DNA from: Podocnemis expansa
Lineage: Eukaryota > Chordata > Testudines > Podocnemididae
Direction: 5' to 3'
Assembly (NCBI GenBank): GCA_007922195.1
Contig: ML681992.1
Span: forward strand, 124,001-188,000
Length of the DNA stretch: 64,000 bases
Positions within the stretch are counted from its first letter, which is position 1. Every line of letters starts with the position of its first letter. The notes under the pieces were generated by a model. It saw nothing but the letters and a program-made list of their open reading frames with translations, was not told the origin of the DNA and did no database searches. Shown here in pieces: positions 10,915 through 23,400 of the stretch. The position numbers and the translations under genes were made by a program.

Positions 10915-11050
10915 CAAATAAGGATTTCTATGGCACTTATAAAGACTAACAAATTTATTGAAGCATAAGCTTTCATGGGTTACAGCCTACTTCCTCAGAT
11001 TCATGAAGTGAAAACTGCAGTATACTAGGTATATAAACACATGGAGGGTG
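10915..11050 (-). repeat. Old copy of a reptile retroelement 3' end (Penelope-like?)
   Basis: The stretch reads ATTTCTATGGCACTTATAAAG, then ACTAACAAATTTATTGAAGC and AAGCTTTCATGGG. It is a diverged relative of the module GTGGCACTTTAAGACTAACAG...GAGCTTTCGTGGGAGAAG seen at 57840. The reverse orientation is inferred from the foldback copies. Assignment to Penelope-like elements is from memory of similar reptilian repeats and is uncertain. Confidence 0.5.
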
Positions 11051-11059
11051 AATTAACAA

Positions 11060-12874
11060 CGTCAATATATCCCAGAGCATGTTAAGGCAACACAAGTTCA
11101 ATAACATAAACTGTATTTCCATACACAAACAAGTTTTGTGTGAGCCTGAAGCACATTATGCAATTAGTGCAATATAAAACTAGCTGAAGAAAAAAAAGAT
11201 TCCTATTTACAAAAATAACCTGGCGGTACTATAATAGTGAGCAAAATAGGTATCTGTCTTCTGAATTGATGTTATGCATGTCATGAATCTTGCATTATAT
11301 ATGTGCCAAGGAACATATATTCTGGGGTTGTTATAGAACATGTGTCTGCATTCTGGAGTATCTGTTTCATGCATTGACATTACAGAAAGGTATCATAGCA
11401 TTTACGCTGCAAATGTTATGAAATCCATATTGCACCCTTAAGTGCAATGGGCAACTGGTATAGTAAAGTCCTATTTATTATACTTGTATATTATAAAATT
11501 TTGTTTTTATTTTTTTTCTATTTTGTCATATTTGTATCAATTTCGATTTATATGTACTTGCATATGTTTTGCTCTTCTGGGTCACCATTCTCCATAAAGA
11601 ATGTTTATCCAGTGGGGACCCCCTCAAAAGTACTTCTGTTATTCGTGCAGAACATTATTGCCCATTTAAAGCAACTGTGCCCATATCAAGAAACAGTCAA
11701 TAAATTATAGGTGGTCTCTTGTTCTTTACAGAAGCAGGCTAAATCTGAATATATATGTAGAAAACAAAAGAATTTTAATGGTGGGGAACTGATCAGCACA
11801 GAATGACTCGGCACAATGTGTTTTGGGTTTATTGCTGCAGAAAGGAGAGTACCAAGTCTTTCTACAACAGTATATGGCTCACAGGAAATTTATCCTTAGT
11901 GCCTTCCATTTTCCTCTCGTTATATGGAACACAGTGGGGGAGAGATTTTTTTTTTCTTTTTAAAGGCAAGTCCCTAAATACAGTGTTTGTTCCAGTAATT
12001 TTAGCATTTTTCTTCATCTGTTTTCATCCTTGTTCTTCCAGTTACCCCCACCTTACATAGGGTCTGTTACTTTTACAGTCATTCATCTTTAAAATCTGCT
12101 ACTTCCAAATGTTTCCTGTTTTTCTGCTGGCAACCTTTCCAAAGCATCACCCTTTCAGGCATCAGCTATAATCAATGTACATTAAACTCCCAGTCAGAGC
12201 TATTCAGCTCTCTGAAGTGAAGGAGTTAGAGGAGGTATAGAACCTCACCAGAAGAAGCTGCCTTTTAATCTTCATCAAGGGGGACTTTGAAACAAGTTCA
12301 GGTATTGTAATACCAGCATATCTCTGCACTAATGTAGTATTTCACAGGGTTTCTGCAATAACTATTGTTGGGTCTTCTCATAGGAGCCTTATAATAACCA
12401 TAAATATTCCTCAGGAGAGTCAGATAGACTCTGGAAGGCCTATAATAGCTATCATAAATGAATAATAAAACTCAGAAAGGACAAGTCACCATGAAACTGG
12501 CAACTGAATTAGATGACGTGTGTGTTGCACATGACTTAATTGTCTGAGTTTTATAAGTACTGAAAATTCAAACTGCTTTCTGTTGTCAGCAAAATTGATG
12601 GGGAGAGCATCTTCTGTAAAGTTAGGGAACTGTGCAGAGAAAAAGGAGCGCATAATACAGTTTTAAACATACAATGATGTGATTTGTATATTTTTGTTAA
12701 ACTGCTGCAAAACCAACTTCTGGAAGCTTCAGTGAGAGCAACACCATTATAATTCTAAATTACTAGAATATACGTTATTTATCCTCATAGTTCAAGATGT
12801 GAATCAATCGTAAAATGAGGGGATTAGGAAGTAACTAAATCTATGGCAGGTGTTTCCATCACGGATTAATTAGG
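11060..12874. other. No recognisable gene
   Basis: AT-rich DNA. Frames at 11447-11710 and 11803-12060 are rich in F, I, L and Y, as expected from AT-rich noncoding sequence, and show no domain. Confidence 0.5.
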
Positions 12875-12882
12875 GGTCTTGC

Positions 12883-13286
12883 CAGGGGCATCGCTGCCCC
12901 GGGGAGGGACCCAGGGCATGGGCCCAGGCCCTGCCCCTGGCCTGCAGGCCCCACCCCCTGGCCACGGACAGGGCTGGAAGCCGCCACGCCGCCGCAGGCA
13001 GCTAGGACCCACATCCCCAGCCAGGGACGGGGCCAGAAGCAGCCATGGGTGGCTGGATCCCGCATCCATGGGTGGCCAGGTGCCGGATTCCCTGCTGCAG
13101 CTGCGGGCAGCCGGGCCCCAGATCCCCGGCTGGGGATGGGACTGCCGTGGCCGCCAGGAGCTGGGCCCCGGATCTCTGGCCTGATTGGGCCGGAAAGCGG
13201 GAGAGGGGTGGCCCTGCCAGATCCGGGGCACCAGCACTGGGATTCAGGGCACGTGCCCTGGGTGCCCAGCGCCAGTGACACCCCTG
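12883..13286. mobile_element. GC-rich hAT-type non-autonomous element, copy 1
   Basis: The ends are CAGGGGCATCGCTG at the left and AGTGACACCCCTG at the right, an inverted pair. An exact 8-bp duplication GGTCTTGC lies on both sides (12875-12882 and 13287-13294). The 404-bp body is very GC-rich and contains repeated phrases such as CCCAGATCCCC; apparent frames on both strands are composition effects. The same element, with its own duplication, sits inside DIRS copy C at 30878-31297. Confidence 0.88.
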
Positions 13287-13294
13287 GGTCTTGC

Positions 13295-14619
13295 ACCTTC
13301 ATCTGAACAAGCTGGTACTGACTACTGACAGAGAAAGGATTCTGGACTATAACCTCAGGTCTGCTTCAGTCTGGCAATACAGAAGTATGAGTCTATAACA
13401 TCCTTACACTGAGTAGCACTTTCCTTTATGAATCATCTCATTGATTGGAATGGGATGACTTATCATGTAAGGTATTATCCAGCCCAATCGCAGTAACAGG
13501 GCATTTAAGCATCAGATTCTAAACTCCTACTCATGTTGTTCATTTGCCTCCTCTTCAGGTAGTTCCTGTCAGAGAAGGTGGACTGCTTGTGGAGTAAACT
13601 ATTCAATGCCTGTTAGGCTATAAGAATCTGGCCCTCAGATAGGATTTAAGTACTATTAATTAACAACTACAAAAATACTACTGTTTATTTATTTAATAGG
13701 GTACAATTATGATTCATAATTTAAAAAGAAAATCAACCAAAGAAGAGAAAAAAAGAAAGTACTTGTTGTATAATAAGTGTATTCTGAAAAAAAGAAAGGA
13801 ACAAAATAAATAAATAAAGCAGACTGCACTGCTATACAGAGAATTGAAGAAACCCCATAATACCAAAAGGAAGAAACAAGAAAGCCTTGGTCTCCCAAAA
13901 TTCCCTTGCAATGGCTCATGAGGACAGATGTCCACCTTATCTTACTAAGAAAAATTGATAATAACACAGCACATTTGAGAATAGAGGACCAGGGGAGATG
14001 CTACTGAATATAAAGTGAAACATTTCAAAAGGCTTTCATTCTGCAGTTGATTGAATCTATCTTCTTCCTAATATTGTATATTTTTATTTATTCTCTCTCT
14101 CTCTTTTTTTTTTTTCCTTTTGAAAAGGTAGAGTTTATGGGGCATCCCCTTTAAACGAAAACAAGTTAAATAAGAATTTTCTGGTATAAGACAGCTTCAT
14201 CTTTTGATGTTGCAGTATTCTTTCAACATCTATTAGTAAAGTGAACAAATGCTACAGCCAATGCTGGAGTGCCTTAGTAAAATGATCTATCGGAGGACCT
14301 TCTTGATCTGTTTCACTAAGATTATTTTCTGAGTTTAAGTCCTCTGCAACAGACAATGTCACAAAAAAGACAGAACCATATAACTGTATTAATGTGCCCC
14401 GGTATTTACACTCCGCATACTAGTGTAATAATCTTTGTGCAATTTAGGTCTTTTGAAGGTATCATTTGAAAGCTAATAACTCACTGGTCAATAATATTAT
14501 GATGAAAAACGTGTAACAACATTATATGTAAAAATCTGAATTCCCCCAAATGATGTTGGTAGCACATATTCAAACCTGCATAGGCAAGACTGGTTCAAGC
14601 AGATCTTATACAAAGGAAG

Positions 14620-14663
<44 letters not shown>

Positions 14664-14884
14664 TGTAAGGCCCTTGGAATAGGAAGATGAAGACAAGGCA
14701 AATCGCAATTTCAATAAACATGAAACCTCTTTCACGTATCATTCCCATGTATCTTTTTCAGCTGGGAGGAGCTTTAACTAGGGACAATCATCAGTAAAAT
14801 ACATTTCAAAAGGTGACTGAACTATAAAAGTGAGGGGCAAAACCATCCCAAGTTCTTTCTCCCTAGCCATCTCTTTTCCACTTA
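13295..14884. other. No recognisable gene
   Basis: AT-rich sequence with a T-rich tract at 14093-14120. No repeat boundary was recognised apart from the microsatellite at 14619. Confidence 0.5.
14619..14666. repeat. (GTGC)n microsatellite
   Basis: About eleven GTGC units in a row, ending GTGT. Alternating purine-pyrimidine throughout. Confidence 0.95.
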
Positions 14885-14887
14885 AAA

Positions 14888-15359
14888 GGTACGTCCACAC
14901 GTCTCTTTTATTTCAAAATAAAACTGGTTATTTTGAAATAAAAGAGATTAGGTCCACACGACGTATTCTTATTTCGAAATGACGGGCTCCATCATTTCAA
15001 AATAAGAGCTGTCATTTCGATATAGCTTAAACCTCCTTTAAATCGAAACAGCTGTTATTTTGAAATGGTTATTTCAAAATAACAATTATTTTGAAATAAC
15101 ACTTTTGACCTCTCCTTCCCAGGGTGCCTTCCTTTTAGTCTATATTGGGTGGGGGCATGGCCCAGGGAGAGGGCCATGTTGCCACATCTCCCATGATGCC
15201 CCTCTCCTAAAGCGAAATAGCAAGTTCTGTGTTTGGACATGCTATTTCGCTTTCAGCTTTTCCTTTAATTCAAATTAACTTATTTTGAAATACGGACTTT
15301 ATTTTGAAATAACTCATTTTAAAATATTTCAGAATGATGATGTACATGTGGACATAGCC
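14888..15359. mobile_element. Palindromic Harbinger-type MITE
   Basis: The left end is GGTACGTCCACACG and the right end CATGTGGACATAGCC, an inverted pair. The 3-bp direct repeat AAA lies at 14885-14887 and 15360-15362. The interior has many TTATTTCGAAATAA-type palindromes. The middle segment GGTGGGGGCATGGCCCAGGG...CATCTCCCATGATGCCCCTC resembles the transposase-side interior of the 3-kb element near 55440-55490, supporting derivation by internal deletion. Confidence 0.8.
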
Positions 15360-15948
15360 AAAAAGACAAAAGAAGCAGTGTAGGGACTTGCGGAGCAGAT
15401 CCTAACCTGAAATTTGGTCAGCAGTGTTACTGAAAACCTGTGGTAAAAATTTCATTTTAACCAAGCCTAGTGTATTAAGTTTAGAAAGCATTTTATCTTT
15501 ATTTGTCTTCTGATTTTAATGCTTTATACTGGTACTCATTTAAAATCTCTCTTGTTTGTAGTACAATAACTTATATAAAATTCCCCAATAAGGCTCATTT
15601 TGAAGAAGATAGTCTTAGAAATCCCAAATCCTCTTCTTTTGACATTTTTTTTGTAATCTTCCTATTTCTGAGTAATACATTCATCTTCATCATTTTGAAT
15701 ATTAAAACAAGGGTAATTGAAGTCAAATCTGTGTTTAATTATGTGTGTAATTTACTAATATTTGGATATGTTTAACCTCATGCTGTCTCTCTGGCTTGTT
15801 TTATGAAGTTGAATGCACAGTTGAACAGAGGTGATTTGGTTGGTTGTAAACTATATTTTAAATGGTATATTAAACTGTGATGCCACAGTGATCATGAGTT
15901 ACAAGAACTTGTGTTACTTACCAAAGATTATGGGAGGTAGCCATGAAA

Positions 15949-16402
15949 GGGTATGTCTACACGACACTTTTATTTCGAAATAACACTCATTATTTCAAAA
16001 TAAAAGAAATTAGGTCTACACAACATTTTCTTATTTTGAAAGGATGGATCCCATCCTTTCGAAATAAGAATCATCATTCTGAAAAAGTAAAACCTCGATG
16101 TTTTCAAAACAGCCGTTATTTCGGAAGGGATATTTCAAAAGAATGCTGTTTAGACCTGTTCTTTCAAAACAACACCATTTAGACCTGTTGTTTTGAAACA
16201 ACTGTTTGAAACAACAGGTCCAAATGGCTTTATTTCAAAATAACATTTTGAAATAACAGATGTTTGGATTGCAGGCTTTCCCTTAATTCGAATTAACATT
16301 TTGTTAATTTGAATTAACTTATTTCAAAATAAGGATTTTATTTTGAAATAACTCATTTTGAAATCCTTATTTCGAAATAACGATGCATGTGTAGACATAG
16401 CC
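15949..16402. mobile_element. Palindromic Harbinger-type MITE
   Basis: The left end is GGGTATGTCTACACG and the right end ATGTGTAGACATAGCC, flanked by AAA at 15946-15948 and 16403-16405. The interior consists of TTATTTCGAAATAA-like palindromes with no coding capacity. Confidence 0.8.
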
Positions 16403-16447
16403 AAACTGAGTTTCAGGTACTTCAGTGCTAACTTTCAGAGAGTCTAA

Positions 16448-17032
16448 GGCTATGTTCACACATAAACTCTTATTTTGAAATAAGTTATTTCAAAATAACA
16501 AATCAAAATAAGCAAATACTAACCTGAAATAAGGGAAAAGCTCAAAGTGAAATAGCATGTCCAGACACAGGACTTGCTATTTTGCTTCAGGAGAGGGGCA
16601 GCATGGGAGGTGTGGCAACATGATCCCTCGCTGGGCCATGCCCCCACCCAATATATACAAAAAGGAAGGCACTCTGGGAAGGAGAAGAGCAAAAGTGTTA
16701 TTAGAAATAACCATTATTTTGAAATAACACGTCCAAATGGCATTGTTTCAAAACAACCATTTCAAAACAACGGCTATCTCACTTTCAGGCAAGGTTTTAT
16801 TGTCCCAAAATGATGGACGTTATTTCGAAATGACGGGGTCCTGTTATTTCAAAATACAGTAACATCGTTCGGACATAACTTTTATTTTGAAACAAAGGTC
16901 ATTGTTTTGAAATAAAAGAACAAGGAGTTGTGTGGCACTTTAAGACACAACTCCTTGTTGTTTTTTCACTGGAGTAGACTAACACGGCTATCCCTTTTAA
17001 AATTGAAATAAAAGCCTTGTATGGACATAGCC
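16448..17032. mobile_element. Palindromic Harbinger-type MITE with a nested fragment
   Basis: The left end is GGCTATGTTCACACAT and the right end ATGGACATAGCC. Flanks TAA and TAT agree only partly, so the target duplication is not secure. It includes the interior segment AGGAGAGGGGCAGCATGGGAG also found in related copies. A foldback retroelement fragment at 16919-17008 is nested near its right end. Confidence 0.72.
16919..17008. repeat. Short foldback retroelement fragment nested in MITE
   Basis: CAAGGAGTTGTG and CACAACTCCTTG are inverted arms around GGCACTTTAAGA, followed by the unique terminus TAGACTAACACGGCTATCCC. This is the same design as the insertions at 18207 and 57820, with shorter arms. 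Confidence 0.72.
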
Positions 17033-18190
17033 TATGGTGGTGCTGTTGTGGTTTGCTCTCCAACCTATGTATTCTGGTCTCCATCTCCCCTCTTCAAAAT
17101 TCACACTTTATTTGGTTTAAATTTCTAATCTGAGATTCTCAGTGTCAGAGGGAAGAACATCTGCCTTTGAGATTCCGTATAGGAAGCTATGAAATGTGGC
17201 ATCACCTCAGTCAGCTCCTGTTGAGGAGAAAAACTCAGCAGTTTACTAGACTGGGCCTTACAATATACTGGGATAAGTCACCATGGCAATATAGAGCATG
17301 AAATCACAACAAATGTATGATATTGCAGTCAGTTTTTCTTAGTGAAGAGACTGCTCAGCTCCTGAATTCCTTTCTCCTCTATAATAGTAACAAAGCAGTG
17401 GTATGCTAGCTGGAAAATATGGCCTCAATACTATGTACACCTAGGTTGATATCAAAATTGTTGGCCAAGGTTTATAAAAACAGAAATATAATATTAGACT
17501 CCTAAACCTATATTTAGGCGCCTGATTGAATTTCAAGGGTACTGAGCAACTCATGCCCTTTTTGCCTCGGGATCCTAGAAGGAAAGCACAAGAAAGGAAA
17601 GGAAACCATTGTGTTATGGGGCCCAAAACCATACTCCTCCCTTCCCACTGATCCCAACTCCCACTGAAACCAATGGAACTTTGACCTCAGTGTGATTTGT
17701 AAATTTAGTCCCACAACAGAAAGAAAAACAAAACAAAAAAAGGGGGGGGGGTGCTTATCACAGTGTTGCAGCTATGCAAATAATAAATAATAAAAAATTA
17801 AAAACTTAAAGCAAAATTGCATGCATCTAGACACATTTACTTCATGTCATCATATACAAGGGTTACATGTGGGGTCAAGCTTTTCCAAAATCAAAAGCCT
17901 AAATAAAGGCTCCTAAATCCATACTTAGACACAGCTTTCAATGAGATAATTTAGAGCCTTTAACAGGTTTCCATAAAATGAAAATATTCTAATGGGCTCT
18001 CCTACATAATCTTTCTCTGGAATTGTATCCACTGGTAATCTTCTGCATGCATACACTCCTTATAATTTTGAAAATATGTTGACATAATATAAAATTGTTT
18101 CATCATCCATACTTAGCAAGCCCAGTACATGCAGTCTGCTCTTTCTATCAGGTTTTCAAAAATGATGATGTATGTAATTTACCATGAGTG
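17033..18190. other. No recognisable gene
   Basis: AT-rich DNA without a recognised element. A G-run at 17742-17750 follows an A-rich stretch. Confidence 0.5.
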
Positions 18191-18206
18191 GCTGCTTATG
18201 AGACAG

Positions 18207-18321
18207 TTTCCAAAGGGATAGCCGTGTTAGTCTAGTCCAGTAAAAAAACAACAAGCAGTTGTGTGGCACTTTAAGACTATCTGTTAGTCTTAAAGTGCCA
18301 CACAACTGCTTGTTGTTTTTT
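18207..18321. mobile_element. Foldback retroelement insertion with 14-bp target duplication
   Basis: A 14-bp exact duplication TGCTTATGAGACAG flanks it (18193-18206 and 18322-18335). The insert is a 35-bp terminus (containing GATAGCCGTGTTAGTCTAG), then a 38-bp arm (18242-18279), a 5-bp loop, and an inverted 38-bp arm (18285-18322). Long duplications of this kind indicate target-primed reverse transcription; the inverted arms suggest a template switch or twin priming. I think the source is a Penelope-like or other non-LTR element, but cannot prove it. Confidence 0.82.
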
Positions 18322-18598
18322 TGCTTATGAGACAGACATCTAGAGGCCACACAGGCACCAACCATGCTTCAGGACTTGTGTATGACGCACGGAACAGGAC
18401 TGGCTATGAATTTAGAAGGCCTTCTTATCTAATTCCTACTTCTGTCATTTCCTGTTTAAATACAAAATGCACACCCAGTTACAGCTACTTTTAATGATAA
18501 AATTAGCAACTTTTTCCTCAAGCAAAATAATGATGCACAGTGTCTTTTTTTACATAGCTTTTGTGAGAATTTTAAAACGCTCAAAATCATTCAGGGAA

Positions 18599-18602
<4 letters not shown>

Positions 18603-18630
<28 letters not shown>
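18603..18630. repeat. (TG)14 microsatellite
   Basis: Fourteen TG units followed by GTT and a run of ten C. Confidence 0.95.
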
Positions 18631-18639
18631 GTTCCCCCC

Positions 18640-20170
18640 CCCCTTTCCTCTTGGGAACTCACTAAATTTGCAAGTCAGACAAGCCAGTAATGCTCACCTC
18701 TAGATAACTCTATATAAATATTATTTCAAGGGAAATTCCTTGGAGGAAATCCTTTAAGGAATGTGACTTCATTAGTAAGTAATGTATTATTCTAGTCTGC
18801 ACTTCCTACAATCAAGCTCATATTGAGACTGTTCAGTTTCTTTTATTTGTATTCTGAGCAACTATTTTTGATGCAGTCAAGTCACAATAGATCTGATCAT
18901 CAAAATGGACTAATGTTAGAATTCACTGCATTTTTACATTTATATCATGCTGGATAATATTTGGTCAGTACTTGCTTTAAAAAATTCCTGTTTTCAGAGG
19001 TTTTTAAAGCTCCATAATAAAACATTGTTCTTAGTTACAAATTGCCACACACAGACTCTGCCCCTTGACACTTAGATAGCTGATCCTACAATCTGCAGAC
19101 ATAGCTGGATTTTGATAAAATGTCAGAACAACCTGTTAAGTTAGATGTTTATTTCAAAAAGAGAAGGAAAGGAGCTCTCAGATTTTGTTGTTTTGTTATT
19201 TCTGTGGCTTAGATGACTTGTTTTCTTTTCTATACAAGGAAAATGGCGAGTTCATAATGATAATTGTAAGCCCTCTTTTCTACCTGTATAGTGAAGCCAA
19301 GTTTATCACCTCCCTGGGGAATAAGATGGGAAGTTCTGATTTCCTGAAGTACAGATTCCCTCAGATTCACAGAAGGCAAATGGTTCTAACTCCATGGCTC
19401 CTGCTGGTTCTGGTAAAGCTCTGCTCCTACATTATATTCTCAGAAGTTTCCCCCATCAGAACTAGACTGAAAACTTCTCCCAAAGGCATTGTATAATGTG
19501 GAATGGAGAATGGGGATAATTAACATAGCCTCAGACTACACAAACTCATGGTGATTTTTTCCAGGAGACGGAGCAATTGAGAAAATGGTGCAAACCTCTC
19601 TACACTGTCCTCTCTTTTAACCATCTTTGATTCTATAAAACTTAAACCTCACTGATAAGTTTTCACCAGGTGACACACATCTAGGGAGCAAGCCAATGAT
19701 GAGTGATGAGTATGACCAGCAATTCGCTTGGAGGGGGATTAAGAAAGATCCTTGATCTTCTCATTTATTTCATCTGCTGAATAGCAGTAAAAGAAGCTAA
19801 AAATACAAGTAATTCTTTCCCAATTTTAATTTTATATGCAAACACTTGTAGTTACCATAAGGATATTCAATGACTGAGCATGGGAGAAAAGTTGGCCTTC
19901 CATTTATGGATGGGGAGGGGAAGTAGTCAGCCACATCATAATCTCTCCATTACATTTTTGTCCACATTAAGAAAGAAGTACCATAGCTTTAAACAAAATC
20001 TAACTTTTCATATCATGAAACAGTTTTAATGTACACTCTCACCCTAATATCCATTTTCATTCCAACACTGTGGTGAAGGTAAGCTATTGCAGCTGCATAT
20101 GTGGAAAAGTACTATTAGGAAAGCTGTTAACATATTTTTCGCTCTTCTAATGTTACTTAGAAGGTAGAAA
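18640..20170. other. No recognisable gene
   Basis: AT-rich DNA. The open frame at 19185-19496 (103 codons) has no domain, no splice context and no sign of codon bias that I can see. Confidence 0.5.
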
Positions 20171-20171
20171 C

Positions 20172-20240
20172 GATATCCTGCTTTGAGCAGGGATTAGACT
20201 AGATGACCTGCTTAGATCATCTGTCCCTAAAATTCTATTA
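20172..20240 (+). repeat. CR1 LINE 3' tail fragment
   Basis: The sequence TATCCTGCTTTGAGCAGGG, ATTAGACTAGATGACCTGCT and AAAATTCTATTA follow the conserved CR1 3' end pattern. Severely 5'-truncated, which is normal for CR1. Confidence 0.75.
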
Positions 20241-21109
20241 CTTTAAGGACAAAACTTTGCAGCATACTGCATACATCCTGTAGAAAATAATCATTCTCTG
20301 ATAGATGTACAGATGACTTCATAAACAACCTTAGATACCTAAGACTACATCAGGGCTCAGGAACACTCATGTTAATTAGCTCAGTACTTTCAGCTTTAAG
20401 GGTTTAATAAACAATGTATGCTATTTAAAAAAAAAAAAAAGAAAGAAAAGATATTTAATAACTAATACCATTATCAGATATTTAATAACATTAGTTTTGA
20501 TTTTAATAATACAGTTACCACATACTGAATAATTAATATAAGCTATACTATGAAAAAGATACACTATGTAATTGAATGAGAAATCCATAGAGTGTTTAAA
20601 CTGCAACAGTGTCATACTGAGTGTAAAAAGAGAGTAAAAGGGTTATTTGTAACCTGAAATTTAAGACAGCTAAACCAAAGGAAACTTTTGCCTCTGTGAG
20701 GATTTAATGTGACAAAGTTATTGCTTCGGCTGCTTCAGACTGAAGTACAGATAAAGGTAGATACATTAAACACAAAGCCTTACATCAAATCATATAATCT
20801 TAACTGCATTATATGCAGGGAGGTGTGTCACTACAATAATTTTCTCTTCTTTTTCAGGAAAGAATGCTACTGAAGTGTATGCACTTAACAATTTTTGCAG
20901 TCAGCAGCAAATGTCTGCTACATACTGCAATAACATCAGGACTCTAGAGCTCACAAAAGGCATCAAGGTTTTCATTTCCAAAATGCAAAGACATGAAGAA
21001 AGAATATAGTTATACTTGTTAATGTAAGGTGTAGCATGATTTCTTTATCAGCAATTCAAAGCAGGCAATTAACAACAATAATAAATACTATAAGCACCTA
21101 TTAGACATA

Positions 21110-21200
21110 TAATCACAGAAGTGTAAGACTGAAAAGAACTTCACTCTGTCATCTAGTCCAGTACCCTGCACTCAGAGCAGGACTAAATAATAATTTCTTT
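21110..21200 (-). repeat. CR1 LINE 3' tail fragment, minus strand
   Basis: The sequence AATCACAGAAGTGTAAGACTG, GTCATCTAGTCCAGTACCCT and CACTCAGAGCAGGACTAA is the reverse complement of a CR1 tail. No coding part remains. Confidence 0.75.
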
Positions 21201-22224
21201 AAGACTCTTGGGGGTCAAGTGTTTTGTTTATTGTTAATTAATACAGTGGTGAAGGGAATGGTTTTAACAAAACTGAATGAAAGTGCAACTTCAACAGCTA
21301 ATGGCTCATTAAATTTAGGGTATGTTTGAAAATGAAAACTATGCTCTGGGAGACTTTTTGCACTACCTACCTAACCTATTAGTCTCTTAAAATGAATAAA
21401 CATTTCAACTTATAGAAATCACGAAAGAATGGGTTTTTAAACCATGTTCTGCTGTGCAAGGTTAGAGTATGACAAGTATATAGTAAATGGCTTTCTCCTT
21501 GACAAGTTCTGTCACCTAGGAGAGCAATGCATTCTTGTTTATATAACTCATATTCAAGCTCTGGAACTCATAATATCTAACTGTCAGTACTCTTTGGTAA
21601 AATGCAGAAGACTTTTAATTTATCATAACACCTGCTTTATCTTGATTTACAGACAAAATATTTTCATGGTTTTAAAGAAGGGCAAGCCTAAGAGATGTGG
21701 CTTTCTCTTTGTGGTAGCTTTTGGACTTCAAAACTAGGAGCTTTGATTTTGACAATGGAAAACCAGCTGAAACAAACGATTTCATCTCTGTGATTCATGT
21801 TAACATGCTGGGAGCATGGGGGTGGGGGGGTGGGGAGAAAAAACAAAATTTTATTTCAAATTCTGTTTCTGGATGCTCTTTATAAAAACTCGTGTTAAAT
21901 CAGTCTCTAGTCTTCTTAATTTATAGTCCTTGTGGATGAGAAAAGTTATATTTTTATTCAATTATGAGCTGAATTTTCCAGTTATAATCCCAGTCTTTCC
22001 CACTCAGTGTCCTCTGTCCTATAACGAGGATCCTGTCACAAATGTCCTTCATCCTCTTAATTTGCTTTAGGAGGTCATATGAGCTATGCATTCTGATCCT
22101 GGACTCTGACTTGATTAGGGACCTTTGGCCTCAATCAAGCATAGCATTTAAACATATGCTTAATGTGAAGGCTGCTAATTATGTGCTTAATGTTTAGCAC
22201 CCCCTTAAGTATTTTGTCAAATGT
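21201..22224. other. No recognisable gene
   Basis: The frame at 21444-21737 (97 codons) shows no domain. No repeats were recognised. Confidence 0.45.
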
Positions 22225-22315
22225 CATTCTGTGCCTCAGTTTTCCCATCTGTGCAATATAAATAATAATATTTGACACACTACCTCACACAGATGTTGTG
22301 ATACTCAATCTGTTA
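22225..22315 (+). repeat. MIR-like SINE core fragment
   Basis: The string CTGTGCCTCAGTTTTCCCAT, ATAATAATATTTGACACACT and ACCTCACACAGATGTTGTGA follows the ancient MIR-type core found across amniotes. Confidence 0.65.
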
Positions 22316-23147
22316 GTGTTAGTGAAGCAATCTCCCAGTAACTCAGTTACTATACCCTGAGACAGAAAGAGACCATGGTTAATCATGAGAGATGTAGTGT
22401 GGCCAAGAGCAAGGCCCATAAAAGATGGGGGCATTAAGGAGCTTAAACTATACCTCCTGCGAGGCAGAAACAGAGATTGTCATTGATACAAACTTGCACT
22501 GTTTGACTTTTCCAAGCTAAATTTTTCTGAACTTTTGTTCTGCAAAACATTTCAATATTTTGATTTTCATCCTGATTCAGGATGAAAACAAATGTCAAAA
22601 TATCAGAATTTCCCATGGGGTGAAAATTCTATTTTTCAATCATCTCTAGAGTAGAGTATTATTATTCAAAAGCAGAAGATAAAAACACTTAAAAGAATTC
22701 TGGATGCATAACTTTTACATAGTTTATTTTGTCAGTGAAAGTCCCAGTGCTGCTGGTATTCACATAATCCTTCTTCTTTTGTTTCTTGGGATTCCAAAGA
22801 ATGAAATAAAAAAAAAAATCACACACAAGAAAAGGAAGAAACCAGAAGAGACATTGGGGATTGATTTGCAAGTACTTCCTGAGATTTTCTAAATACTAAG
22901 TCTTCTATTTATATTTCTATATTTAACATGTGTGCCTCAGGGAGGTCAGGATTTTGAGCAATTTTTTTAAGAAAAATCTATTTTGGATAATCAGGGAAAA
23001 CATTCTTCAGTCTTTCCACTTCCATTTTACCAGTCAGTGTTTGCTAAAAGAGGTCCTGGGCTTCCTAACAGATGTGACTTCCAAGGGCTGACCTTTTATA
23101 AGAACAATAGGCTGGAATACTTGGATTATGAGGAAGGAAACACTAGC
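22316..23147. other. No recognisable gene
   Basis: AT-rich DNA leading into the left end of DIRS copy B. Confidence 0.45.
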
Positions 23148-23330
23148 TCTCCTTTGAACACTGCTCACATCATTCAGTTACAGGTGTCTACGTGCTGCAG
23201 CACACGGTAGCTCAGAAAGTCTTCAGCCTTAGCCTGTCAGGTCAGGGCATGCAGCCAACGCCCCCTCCATGCCACAACCATGGCTATATAGGTGACCGTG
23301 ACCCTGCCCTCCCAGTTCCTTTTTCCGCCC
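23148..23330 (+). repeat. DIRS left terminal repeat of copy B
   Basis: The inverted counterpart of the right ends at 3520-3726 and 33205-33414: GTTACAGGTGTCTACGTGCT, GTAGCTCAGAAAGTCTTCAG and GGCTATATAGGTGACCGTGA all recur as complements there. The outermost bases TCTCCTTTGAACACTGCTCA are exactly complemented in the internal complementary region of copy A near 3400, which fixes the left boundary. TATATA near 23285 may be a promoter element. Confidence 0.82.
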
Positions 23331-23400
23331 TCAGTGACAGTTTCAGATCAGCCAAGAAACTTGCATAAGCAAGTGCCTGTCTTCCACCACAAAATTCAAG

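Noticed and set aside
12859..13306. Long GC-rich open frames on both strands, up to 147 codons
   Set aside because: They lie inside the hAT element with 8-bp duplications, overlap each other on both strands, and are rich in P, G, A and R as GC bias predicts.
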